Shown here one piece after another: positions 9,948 through 19,985 of a DNA stretch of 64,000 bases. The DNA lies in assembly GCF_964199755.1 (NCBI RefSeq), contig NC_133901.1, forward strand, positions 7,603,016-7,667,015, in the 5' to 3' direction. The position numbers were made by a program, and so were the translations under genes. How positions within the stretch are numbered: the stretch's first letter is position 1; each line of letters opens with the position of its first letter. The DNA comes from Larus michahellis (taxonomy: Eukaryota; Chordata; Aves; Charadriiformes; Laridae). Under the pieces are notes generated by a model, which was not told the origin of the DNA, did no database searches, and was given only the letters and a program-made list of their open reading frames with translations.

Positions 9948-10771
9948 GGAAAATAAAATAAATTCCTGAAACAAAAGAGTTGCAACCAATTTCCCTAATA
10001 AACCAATACCTGTATCTTCCTCGAATATTCAACATTACTGCTGGGTAGATAGTCTTCACAAAAAGAGGTGAGAAAGCTGCTTTGCAATGCTTATTTCGAT
10101 TCAGCGTCATACAGGCCAGGATTTGAGAAATCACCCTCTTGCTTTATCCAGAACACACGAAAGCTTCTTCCCGCGTACTAGGTAAATTTCTTTTCTCCAA
10201 ACGTATGTGCAGTAATTAAATGGAGCGTAATGTTGCTCCAGCCCCCTGGAGGGCTGCTGGCGTGCGCTGAGCAAGCGCAAGTGCTTTGGCTGCACACAGT
10301 TCCTCCCAGAGGGACTGATTTGCATCTGAAGCTGCCTAGGTTTAACTCTTCTACAAAAATAGCCATGGTCTGCAAAGGCCGAAAGCTATTCCAGATTGTC
10401 AACATCCCCCAAGCTCCGGCTCCAGCCTGAATCTCAGGGCCGGGTGCCGACCGCGGACCCACCACGGCCGTAGCGCTGTAACTGCGAAAGTTATCCTGAG
10501 GGCTCTCCAAGCAGAGCAGAACTGCAGCGCAAAGCCCCAGCCAGCACGCTGTATTTCGTGGGGTGCAGTTTCGTAGGACGTTATACGGGAAAAGGAGACA
10601 AGATTTTATAATGATATGAACTAAAAGTACAGGATTGATGGTGACTGTCAACCTAATTATGAGAATGAATCATGTCTGGCTCTACAGTTATTAGTCAAAG
10701 CAATTCATTATTTGCTTAAAAATAACATTAAAATTTAACCAATAAACCCACTTATTGATGGCTGGCCTTAC
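9948..10771. other. Non-coding, partly GC-rich
   Basis: The left half is AT-rich. 10400-10570 is richer in GC and CpG (for example GCCGACCGCGG near 10446-10456). A 157-codon open frame on the - strand (10178-10651) crosses this part, resembles no known family and is probably a chance frame. Confidence 0.45.
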
Positions 10772-10789
10772 TTTTTTTTTTTTTTTTTT
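10772..10789. repeat. Poly-T tract (T18)
   Basis: Uninterrupted T18 followed by AGTC. It is a simple repeat. Confidence 0.85.
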
Positions 10790-10829
10790 AGTCTAAATGT
10801 CATCCCTGTTAAGAAAAAGTAGAAGAAAA

Positions 10830-10990
10830 AAAAGTCAGAAAATTATCTTGGTCATAATAAACCATCTTTCATCATTTAAATAAATAGAAAAGTGAGGCAT
10901 TATCTGATCCAGATTTAGGTATATCATTTATGCAATGAAATATTACAGCTTTTTTGCAAGGGCCCTGAGGGACTTACAATTAAATAAGAC
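10830..10990. promoter_or_regulatory. Candidate conserved non-coding element (AT-rich)
   Basis: This block contains GGTCATAATAAA, CATCATTTAAATAAATAG, TCATTTATGCAATG and TTACAATTAAAT motifs, with CDX/HOX-type TTTAT and POU/C-EBP-type ATGCAAT cores. It has no stop-free frame and no repeat character. The inference rests on motif density only. Confidence 0.18.
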
Positions 10991-11789
10991 ATTGGTTTTT
11001 TACTGAAAACTTGGCCTTATTTAAAGGTAAAAAAAGATCTGAAGCCATGAAGTCTCCCCATATTCTTTCCATTTACATACCTTAGCCTTCTCCCTGTGCC
11101 AGTAACGATTTCTACCCCAGACAGAGATGCTTTGGGTTGTGGTTTTTTTCCTCCTGTGGATTCTGCCTTTGTTATTTGGTAATTTCTGCCTTTCCTGAAG
11201 TGGTAAGCACCAAACGGAGCAGGCTTCCAGGGCACCTGGCGTGGGATGCGGGAAGGTCACCCCAGCGGGCATGCCACCTACACACCTGATCCCCCCCAGA
11301 CTTTGCACCCACAGCTGTGGTCACACCTTGGCTTCTTCTCAGCAAACCTGCAAGGAGCCATGGACAAAACAACATCTGGATTTGGAGTAGAGCAGAAAAA
11401 AATAACAGAAGGGGAGACAAAGCCAGCAAATCAGAAAGTTTGCCTTTCCTGCCAAACCAGGTCCCCGGAGATTTGCCACGCAGTACTGATGGTAGCAGTG
11501 TCCGCTGTTAACGAAACACAGGTTCAGAAAGATATACGGATGTTTTTTTTTTTCCCAGTTAAACTGGGAAAAAGACAAAAAGAGAAGCAAAAGGAGAAAG
11601 AAATACAGGCAGATGCATGGACACCGACAGCTCAAATTGAGTCCCGTCGCTGGGCCAGAGCTCAGTGTGGATGGATTTTGATTCGGCTGTCAGTTGTCTG
11701 CGTGATGCCTTTACTTAGAAAGGGGCAGAGCTAGTCAATTGCTCATCAGACAATAAATAAGCCTTGCCTCCAAATGAGTTAAACATCTT
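10991..11789. other. Non-coding stretch with a long chance open frame
   Basis: A 162-codon frame on the + strand (11246-11734) runs through a polypyrimidine run and an A/G-rich segment at 11560-11605. The translated composition is low-complexity (poly-F, then K/E/Q-rich) and no domain is recognisable. An overlapping frame lies on the - strand (11339-11635). I do not call a gene. Confidence 0.45.
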
Positions 11790-11915
11790 GAAAACTGAAC
11801 TCTTCAGATTTTATTAGTGATTGAATAGCTCTAGGTGTTTCTAAGCAAAAATCAATAGAGAGATTAGCTGCAACAGCCTGCCAAGAGATTATGGAGAAGG
11901 TGTCCATTGAACAAA
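11790..11915. promoter_or_regulatory. Candidate conserved non-coding element
   Basis: TTTATTAGTGATTGAATAG, AAAAATCAATAGAGAG and AGAGATTAGCTGCAAC lie in a compact block with several TGATTG/ATCAAT (PBX/TALE-type) and GATTA cores. No coding frame is present. It abuts a CpG-rich patch, an arrangement common around developmental regulatory elements. Conservation is untested. Confidence 0.2.
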
Positions 11916-11989
11916 CAGCCGATGCACTCAGAGACTGAACGCTGCCCTCCGGGTCACAGACCAGGTGTGCAGGAGCCCATTCCCCCCTT

Positions 11990-12300
11990 CCTCTCCTCTG
12001 CAGCGGCGGCGGTGAGGACCATCGATTGCCGGCGCTCTGCAGCGCATGGAGCATCATCCGACGCGGCCACATCGATGATTAGCGACTGCCGTGCCCAGGC
12101 ATGGCTCACGCCATGGGGTGTTCAGGCAGCATTTAATCAGGTCAACAGCTTACCTCCATGAGTTTCATCAGCCATGATTTCATCGCTGGAGCCACTGTTT
12201 CTGCTGGGGCTGCATCTACGTTCTCCAGAGGCGAGCGGCTCGGATGCAAAGACACCGGGCAGCTCTTCCCACCACGCTCGCGGGGCACCTGATGCAGAGC
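11990..12300. other. CpG-rich patch with short (CGG)n
   Basis: About 25 CpGs occur in 310 bp, including CAGCGGCGGCGG (12001-12012), two ATCGAT sites and CTCGCGGGG near 12280. It is weaker than the 8.7-9.2 kb island. An open frame (11907-12161) crosses it without any recognised domain. It could be a weak CpG island or an enhancer. Confidence 0.45.
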
Positions 12301-15280
12301 CAGCACCTGAGTAAATGTTTGATTATTATCTAGGACTAAGACTCTTCCTTCAAAAGTCCAAAGGTGTTCTCCTCATGGATGAAACAGGGCTGTCCAGTGT
12401 GGGCACAGGAGAAATTCATAAGCCTAAAGCCACAAGCTTTAACATTTGTCCTCACAAACGTAGATCTCTTTTCCAGGCTCCGCTCTCCAGCTGGTTCAAA
12501 CCTGATGAATTTCCTATGAATTGCTAAGAATAAAATTCCGCGACAAAATTAGTTGAGGAATACATTTGACAAGATTGTGTTTTTACAGTTGTTACACCTT
12601 TGGGTATGAGGAGACCTGCAGTCTCTGCACCGCAGTATCCCTAAGGGGATTTCTGTACACTTCCATTGCAAATACTTGTACAAGTTACGCGTGAAATACT
12701 TCCATGGATGGGAGAAGTTACAGCCTGCCATTCAATTTGATTTAAGTATTGATATTTTTTCTTTCACTCGTGTGTCAGTCAACAGCCCACGTTAGGAAGT
12801 AAAATTCACTGTACATTTTCAAACTATGCTACAGGTTTTTAATATATTTTTAAGCATATTACAACAAGTCTCTTATTTTCAGATGAAATCGAGTTTTTGA
12901 ATATTTTTAACAATCTCATTAATGGCTTGTCAGGTACCTGTGTCTCCACAAGTAGTTTTACACATCTCTAATCACATCATTTCAGACATTTCCCTTTTAT
13001 ATTGTTTTGTGAAGGCTAATGAGGCTTCGCCTCTAAGCAGAAATGATTTGATTGTAAAGAAACTGAGAATCGGTTGCGCTGATGAATTTGAATGCAACAG
13101 CAAGACACTGAAAATAATTACTTGCAAATGTGTCTGAACTGGTGGAATTAAATTTGAAACAGGCTCACAACAATACCAGAAAGGAGTACTACCGTGCAAA
13201 GTTAAAGCTTCGGTGCTGGTTTTTCCCCCTCCTCTTTCAGAGTCACCTCTGCTGCATCACTGTTGTCTCGGACCTCCATCTCTCCAGGGGAGAGGCAAAA
13301 GGGTCAAGCAGCCTTCCACAGCGAGAGCACCACCTCTTCTCCATCAGGTCCCTTGTGTCTGCAAGTCTGATGGCTCGTTAGGGGTATAAGCTAGATTAAT
13401 TGGTGGTGTCAGTCTGGTGGCTGGTGGACAAGTGGCCATACAATAACAGAGCCTCAGCAAGAAGTCACAAGGACTGAAATATTTTCTTGCTTTGAAAAGA
13501 TGCACTGAAATACTGAAAAGGAAGCTTGGGATATAATCAAAACAATAATGCTGGGGTTTTCTTTGCTGTTTTACCATCCTTCTAACCACAAGTAGAACAA
13601 AGCTGGTATGCTTTTAAGTTAAGTTAAATATCGAAGCTGAATTTGAGATTAAACTAAATAATAAACCTAAACTAAAAAGGAGGTAAAATGAAATGTCCAC
13701 TCTTCAGTGTTAATAAAAATAACATCTGATGCAGGATGGCTCCTGTGTGGGGCACCTAAAGTGAGTCTGCGCACAGATCACCCATGGAAAAGTAGATATA
13801 ATTTACCAATAACTTATTCAATGTGATTAAATTCATAAAGTATTCATAAAGTTCATAAAGTAACAGTTATACTCCTGGGAACAGAAAACATAATTTTAAA
13901 GCTGATTCTATGTGAAAATGTATCTCTAAAACTCAATATAAATATCAAGTTAATACAAATAAGAAAAGTGTCAGTCAGTTCTCTCATCTCTCCCAACATG
14001 TAGGCACATTTAAAATAAAACATAAGAAATCCACTGATCATTTATTTATACTCATAAAGCATTTTTCTGCTTGTTTAATGTAAAAGAACTGGACCTTTAT
14101 TTTATCTTTACCAGGAACTACTTCAAGACAGGCAATTTCGAAGGATATTTCAAAAAATACTTTGAATTAGATAGAAAGGAAACTCATAGAGCTGCCAAAC
14201 TTCCTGCCCTTGGTGAAATCCATTTGATTTTATAGCTACCATTAACATTACTGTTAAAAATCCTTGGTAAAGTTAAGATTTCAAGTTAAATTCTTCAGAG
14301 AGCACACCCATAACTATGTGAGGCCTCAGGCCGGGTACCGTAGTCCAGTCGAGAAGGGCATTGACTCTGTATACAAATATCTTGCACAAGCCTGAAAAGT
14401 TACAATGCGTTTACTTTCATTTCACCAAAATCCTCTTGTTCCCTCTGTGATTGGACTATAATTTAATGACTGGGATTTGAAGCTACATTTGAAAAAGCCT
14501 GTCTTCCTTTTCTTACCTCTTCTTGCGATGATGGACTCTGTATTCACATGCACAAAACGACTGGTTCGGAGCTGCCTCCTCTGCGGGCGCTCACAGCTTC
14601 CCTGCTTTTATCAGAGATCCTGGATGTGAAATTTTGTGACAAGAATCCGCTGCTGTGGAGGGTATTTAAAATGAAGTGTCTGGCTCCACAGTAATATTTT
14701 GAGAAAGCATTTCTGTTCCCCAGTCCATTCACCCTCTAGGGTATCTGTGAACTCCACAAATTAACTCTACAAAGCAGAGTGCCGTATCGGGGCTTCGCTT
14801 TGTTTTCAGCATTTAAAACAACGTCCTAAGGTTTTGTTTGATGGATTCAGACTTCTAAAGGAAGGAGCTCTCCTCCAGTGTCCCACCTGCTCCTCTCTTC
14901 ACCAGACTCCAGACTCCTCCAGACATCAAAGGCAAGGCAGTTCTGCGCAGAAGTGAGGTCTTGTCCCAGGGTTAAATGGAGTTAACTAACTCCCCCGTGC
15001 GCTAATCCTCTCCAAGAGTTTTCATCCACTCTGTAGATAACAGGCAGTTAAAAAATAAGAAATAACAAGAATTCATCACTGTACTTTATTACCTTCTCCA
15101 AAATATTATGGTGGCCAATATGTAGACCTGCCATTTCTAGACCCATATGGAAGTTCACAAACTCAGCCCTTACAATCTCAGGTCAAAACTGTCTAAGGGG
15201 GACGAGAACACTTCGTATGGTAGAAGGACTAGGTTTCAACAACCTACAAACATTAAGTGATACCAGTGATCTGATCCTGC
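12301..15280. other. Long non-coding AT-rich stretch
   Basis: No gene, RNA or repeat family is seen. A strong polypyrimidine-CAG acceptor-like site occurs at about 13219-13242 but has no coding-like continuation. 13600-14300 is particularly AT-rich. A small tandem repeat is listed separately. Confidence 0.5.
13832..13860. repeat. Three copies of TTCATAAAG
   Basis: The 9-mer TTCATAAAG occurs at 13832-13840, 13843-13851 and 13852-13860, the last two directly adjacent and the first separated by TA. It is probably local slippage or duplication. The unit resembles a CDX/HOX13-type TCATAAA core, so clustered sites are possible. Confidence 0.8.
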
Positions 15281-15560
15281 CTAAGACCGGCTTGTCCTTC
15301 CCTGGTGCCCTGGCCCAGCAGAGCAGACGGTGGGTCGGTGCTGCCCCTCCGGCACTGGATGAGGCTGATGTCCACAGTGGGCACAGAGATGTCCAAGCGG
15401 CAGGTCACCACGGGGTGGATCACGTTTCTGGCTCCAGAGCTGCTGGACTGTGTTGCTCATGCAGAGCCAGCCCCAAAACCACAGTGTGACACTGCATGCC
15501 TGATGTGGCTCCATCCCCGGTGGCTGCGGGGCTGTTTTCTGCTGTACAAGGCCCTTACTC
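15281..15560. other. GC-rich patch with overlapping open frames
   Basis: This ~280-bp patch is clearly GC-richer than its flanks and open in three frames (15217-15489 +, 15305-15571 +, 15281-15514 -). No frame gives a recognisable protein and they contradict one another. It could be a fragment of a processed pseudogene that I cannot identify, or a small GC-rich regulatory island. A protein-to-genome search of all six frames would decide. Confidence 0.3.
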
Positions 15561-16539
15561 TGCCGCAGTGACCTACTTTCATATTCTGGTTTGACAAAGT
15601 TTAAGAAAAAAAAAAAAAAATCCGGACAAAACCCCCAAGCCCCTCAACAACAAAAACATCAACAAAGACACAAGTGACTACTTTTTAACTTGTGCTTTAA
15701 CGTTCTTAAGCTGTTACGGAAAATAAATAAGACTCAAATCCTGCCATTCATTCTTATATACCTGAGGCAATACAATATGCATTTTTGTACGTTGGATTTT
15801 TGCTTCAAATAGCTCTGTAATAGTCTTATCCAAAAGATGAACTGCAAATGCTTTTTTTCTTTCTTTTTTTTTTTTTTGGCATAAGATACTTTCCTCTATT
15901 GTAAACAAAGATTTAAGAAACAAAGATTTTGTTTTAAGATCTCCAGCAAATGGGACTTATATTTGAATACTTACATTTGAATATTAGGGACTCCAAATAA
16001 TCTGTGTGTGAAAGACAAATAAATTAAGTCTTCAGAACAGCAAGAACATAGTTTTAATCGTGTTTTCTGAGAGAAAAAGCACAAATTCTAAAACGTATGT
16101 TGTTTGTTCTGTTCTTCAAAATGTCATCACAGCTGCAGCGTGAGACGATGTAATGGTCTAACAAGTATTGGGGCATTTGAAGAAAAAGTTGAAAACATGT
16201 AAAGTACCAGATAAACTAAAGGCTTGTGGCGCAGGGTACTCTGGAGAAGAAAGGAGGACATAACCATCTGGGTAAGTCCCATAATCACAGGACATGCCCC
16301 TAGCCGGCAAATGAGGTGTCTACACCAGCAGAGACCTGAGTCGGCGAACCCAGTGCATGCACAGCACGCGGTATTTTGACTATACTGCCCTTGGTACGTA
16401 GCCCTGAACTAGTAATAAACCATAGACCGAAAGAACAGTTCATTCTTTGAATTCAAAACAATCCTGGCTATCCAATCGGTTGGTTCAACTAACTGGTTAC
16501 GAATACTGCTCTATCATGGGTCTAACTCCCGCGTCCCAG
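15561..16539. other. Non-coding stretch with homopolymers
   Basis: It contains A15 (15606-15620) followed by A/C-rich sequence, and a T-rich tract at about 15852-15877. A CTGGGTAAGT donor-like site lies near 16269-16278. No gene was recognised. Confidence 0.5.
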
Positions 16540-16586
16540 ACATCAGCAATGTGGAACTTCACCAGTTTGAGTGGCTTTGCCGCAAG
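16540..16586 (+). other. Exon-like interval (candidate, unassigned)
   Basis: A 47-bp segment is bounded on the left by a pyrimidine-rich CGTCCCAG and on the right by CGCAAG|GTAAGAG, a near-consensus 5' splice site. One frame stays open across it and reads ISNVELHQFEWLCRK, of ordinary protein-like composition, but I recognise no family. The length is not a multiple of 3, and no partner exons were found nearby. It may be a chance arrangement or an exon of a non-coding RNA. Confidence 0.12.
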
Positions 16587-18667
16587 GTAAGAGAGAAATC
16601 TAGCCCGCAGAGCAACGCAGTGGGAACATTTTCGATGACAGGACATCGATCATCTTTGCAGAACAGCATTTCATACTGTCCTACTGCTGACCAGATCAAC
16701 AGAGGTGCATTTTTGAATGTAAATGATACGGAATTTACTTCTGTTCTTATCACTTTTGTGGTTTATCAGGCTGTTGGCGGGTTAGTATTTTATGTTAGTT
16801 CTTATTGCACCACCAGAGTACTCGATTAGATGAAATGAATCTACTGATAACTATGCCATTCCTCCACAGGAAGTCTCCCTTTTACGGACTGGAAAAGGGG
16901 AAATAGAAATGCTGAAGTCTTATTCCCACTGCAGATCTCTGTCTGTGTAGCTATACCCGCACAGCCTTCCCAGTGTAGCTGCAAACTGATTATACCAATA
17001 GTTATCCCGGTGATCATTAATTATTTTGATCGGGGAAGTCACTTATTCTCTCAAAAAGGCGCACCGGGATGCCTCAGTGTTTGACCATCGTGGCTATGTC
17101 CTAAAAATCACTGTCTCTCTCGTGAGATGCCTGGCAAAATTTCTTGTGGTGAGAACAAGCCTGAGACATACAAGACTGCAGCGAACCCAAGATGAGAGTT
17201 CTAAATTAGGTATCTTATATCCCAGTCCACTTAAAAAAAACCAACCCTGCATGAGTTTATTCCTAAGGAAAGATTTTAGGAAACTCAGGACAAAGAAAGT
17301 ATGCAAAAATCCGAATATTTCTAATACTCTCAGTCATTATAAGAGAAGCAGATGTAAAAACTTGACAAATCCTACCTCAGAGGAATCCATCATGTTCCAG
17401 GAAAATTTTTTTGACATTATTCCGTGGAAAAAAAAGGACTTTGACAAAGGGATTCATGGGAATTAGAATAGAAATCCAAAAACCAAATAGGATTTGATGA
17501 TGAAGCTCCTACACATAACTTACAAAATAGTCTCCCAGTTTAAGTCTATTCGAATGCAATATATAAGGACATGTGACAGATCATCTATAATCTGTATAAA
17601 TACAATGCCTGGAGCTCTGTTCATAGAGTGGGAACACGAGGAATTAGATCTTTTACAAGGGAAGTTCCCCAGCCCAGAAATTTGCTGCAGAAATAGAAGA
17701 CAAAACACAAGACAGGAATACACCAAAACAAGGAAATAAAGGTCGGAAAGGATAAGCAAGTCAAAGTGCGTCAACACCCTGGCTCCTCTTTTAGATACAA
17801 ATATTATAGTAAAAAAAAGTTTTAAAGAGTTTTGGGAGAAGATAAAGAAGGAGATTTGCACACGACCAAAGAACTGCGTGACTGATTTCATGACAGAATA
17901 CCTATTTGCTGTACATCGGAGCTGTTGTCCCGGTGTGATCATGGCAGGAATCAGACTTGGAAAGTTGAATGAGAAATAAAATGATGTATAAGCTCTATAA
18001 GCTACTAACAGCACTAGAAATGAAGAAACCTATTTCTGAAACAATTTAAAATAGAAACCCAAGCTAAAAAGTCATAGAAATAAATTACATGTTCCAAGAA
18101 ATGGACTAGGAAAGTCATTATCAGCAGGTTCTTTTAGCGGGTAAGACAGCGCTTGTCAAGGCTGGAGAAAAACAAGTGATTGGGACAAAAGACGTGATGT
18201 GGACAAGACTTAAGTGTGGAGATGTGTATTAAAAACCTAGTATGGAAACTACGCAAGTGAAGCCTGGATATTAGATAGCTTCTGATTAATGTCTCTTTTT
18301 TCACTGTGCCTCCATCTTTGCATTTAATTTCAGAATTAAAATTTCCTGATAATGGGATTCTGCCATTCACCAGCGCAGAAATTTTGCCGAACTTTGCCTT
18401 GCAAGCAATATCTTCAACTTGAATGTGTCCCAACACCCTCTTAATGCATTTCCACTATTCCCTGAAAGCACTGCGAATTGTTCCATTGATTTCAACAGTC
18501 CTTAGATCAGACCCATGGGACCGAAAGATAAATGTATTACATACTCCAGAATGAATGGTTAAAAAAAGAGAGTGCAGTAAGATTAATGCATTTGTAACTA
18601 TTGTTTCCACAGCGCCAACAAAGAATAAGGAGGATAACAGATCACTACCCGAGATAATATATCCTCA
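16587..18667. other. Non-coding stretch with two long unassigned frames
   Basis: A 146-codon frame on the + strand (17026-17466) and a 164-codon frame on the - strand (17520-18014) lie side by side. The first is K/R/S-rich and the second F/L/S-rich, as AT-rich DNA commonly yields. Neither shows reverse transcriptase, zinc-finger, transposase or other domain residues that I know. I do not call genes. Confidence 0.45.
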
Positions 18668-18696
18668 CAATGTATCGCTTGAAAAGGGATACATTG
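18668..18696. other. Short hairpin, 9-bp perfect stem
   Basis: CAATGTATC (18668-18676) is the exact reverse complement of GATACATTG (18688-18696), with an 11-nt spacer. It is modest in length and could be coincidental. Confidence 0.6.
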
Positions 18697-18839
18697 CTCT
18701 TAATTACATGAATATTTTTTCCATTCGCATGACACTTTTCAAGAAAGCGCATACGTGCTCTGAAGGCCCCAGAAAGAGACACTTCCTGATGCCCTAAACA
18801 GCTGTCCTTAACACGAACTCGACAAAATGTAGAGCTTGA

Positions 18840-18950
18840 TATGGAGCATATTTAAGTATTAGCACCGTTATTAGCACTTTGATTACAGGCCTTCATTCTC
18901 ATTAGCCATTATGCGTTTGTAATTAGGAGACAAATTGAGTATTTCTCTAC
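18840..18950. promoter_or_regulatory. Candidate conserved non-coding element
   Basis: A dense series of homeodomain cores includes TATTAGCACCGTTATTAGC (two TTATTAGC-like units), TTGATTACAGG, TCTCATTAGCCATTATG and GTAATTAGG. It has no coding frame and no repeat similarity. The texture is that of a developmental enhancer core, but conservation is untested. Confidence 0.25.
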
Positions 18951-19696
18951 CCTTCCACCCACCCGCTGCCTGCCCGGTGGAGGCAGAGGCAGAAGATCCT
19001 CCTTCAATCCAAAGTGCCACCACAACCCAGCAGCCAGGCAGGGCTTTAGTGAGAGGGTGGACGGACCTGTTCTTCACAGAACAAACAAGGTAATTACAGC
19101 AATGCTGTCAGTGTTGGTTTTTTTCCTCCTTTTTTTTGAAAAATATTTTAGTGGGATTATACATATTTCTCAAAACCACGATACAAAAGATATTGCACTT
19201 TACGCTCTTCTGGCAGGCACGCTTTGCTATTCATTTTACTTGTTTACAAAGAACCAGCGTGCTGCAGTTCTGACACAGAGCCTTTGTGTTGGGTTACACC
19301 AATTCACTGAATGAAAATTCCTCAACTAATTCCGCTCAGACTCAACACACACACGTAATGAATCTTCAGCTGACAATCTGTCAGAAACGTAAAAATACTC
19401 CTTAGTTCTTGCCTTGAATCATCTTACAAGTCGCGCTGCAGCACCGGTTCTGCATGCTTTTGAGCACCCTATCTCAATTAAACATCAGGTCCCCAGATAA
19501 GCTTAATTGCCTTACCAGGAGGTGCAGCGAGCCCCCATGTCCTCCAGACAGGTCCAGTCTGTCCACAGCTGTGGCAGGAATTAGCCCCAGGTAATACTAC
19601 TCTGGGTACAATCAGAGGTAGGAATTGGAAAGAAACGAGTCCTGTTGGAGTCACTCGAACCTACCTTCGAGCCTGGTCTGAAAGCTCATGTGCTCT
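18951..19696. other. Non-coding, no gene seen
   Basis: GC rises modestly at 18950-19060. A T-rich run lies at about 19117-19137. The part just upstream of the CR1 insertion (19500-19690) is GC-moderate without a recognised repeat. Confidence 0.5.
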
Positions 19697-19985
19697 TAGA
19701 ATCACAGAATGTTTTGGGTTGGAAGGGATCTTTAAAGACCATCCAGTTCTGCCCCCGACCATGGGCAGGGACACCTCCCACCAGACCAGGTTGCTCCAAG
19801 CCCCATCCAGCCTGGCCTTGAACCCCTCCAGGGATGGGGCAGCCACAGCTTCTCTGGGCAACCTGGGCCAGGGGCTCACCACCCTCACAGTCGAGAATCT
19901 AAATCTCATCTCTTCCAGTTTAAAACCATTACCCTTCAGTCCTACACTCCCTGATAAAGAGTCCCTCCCCATCCTTTCTCTTGCC
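19697..19985 (-). mobile_element. CR1 retrotransposon 3' fragment, reverse orientation
   Basis: This is about 290 bp of the 3' part of a CR1 LINE, antisense to the given strand. Read on +, it begins TAGAATCACAGAATG (reverse complement of the ATTCTATGATTCTA-type terminus), continues GGGTTGGAAGGGATC, GGGCAGGGACACCTCCCACC, CAGGTTGCTCCAAGCCCC and GGGATGGGGCAGCCACAGC, and ends near CTCCCTGATAAAGAGTCCC. It includes more of the element than the copy at 9.8 kb. The reverse transcriptase core is absent, so it is 5'-truncated and inactive. Relative to the family as I remember it, a few bases seem lost near 19943. The inner boundary is estimated to within about 20 bp. Confidence 0.95.

Noticed and set aside
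10178..10651. 157-codon open frame, - strand
   Set aside because: Crosses GC-rich DNA where stops are rare. No domain and no splice context.
11246..11734. 162-codon open frame, + strand
   Set aside because: Low-complexity F run and K/E/Q run from homopolymers, with a conflicting frame on the other strand.
13219..13242. Strong polypyrimidine-CAG acceptor-like sites (also 5889-5909, 8036-8050 and 49056-49084)
   Set aside because: No coding-like continuation or good donor follows. Such sites are common in T-rich vertebrate DNA.
17026..17466. 146-codon open frame, + strand
   Set aside because: K/R/S-rich composition without known motifs and no flanking transposon ends or gene structure. It may be a chance frame in AT-rich DNA.
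17520..18014. 164-codon open frame, - strand, hydrophobic
   Set aside because: The F/L/S-rich composition is explained by A-rich + strand DNA. No topology or family pattern stood out.
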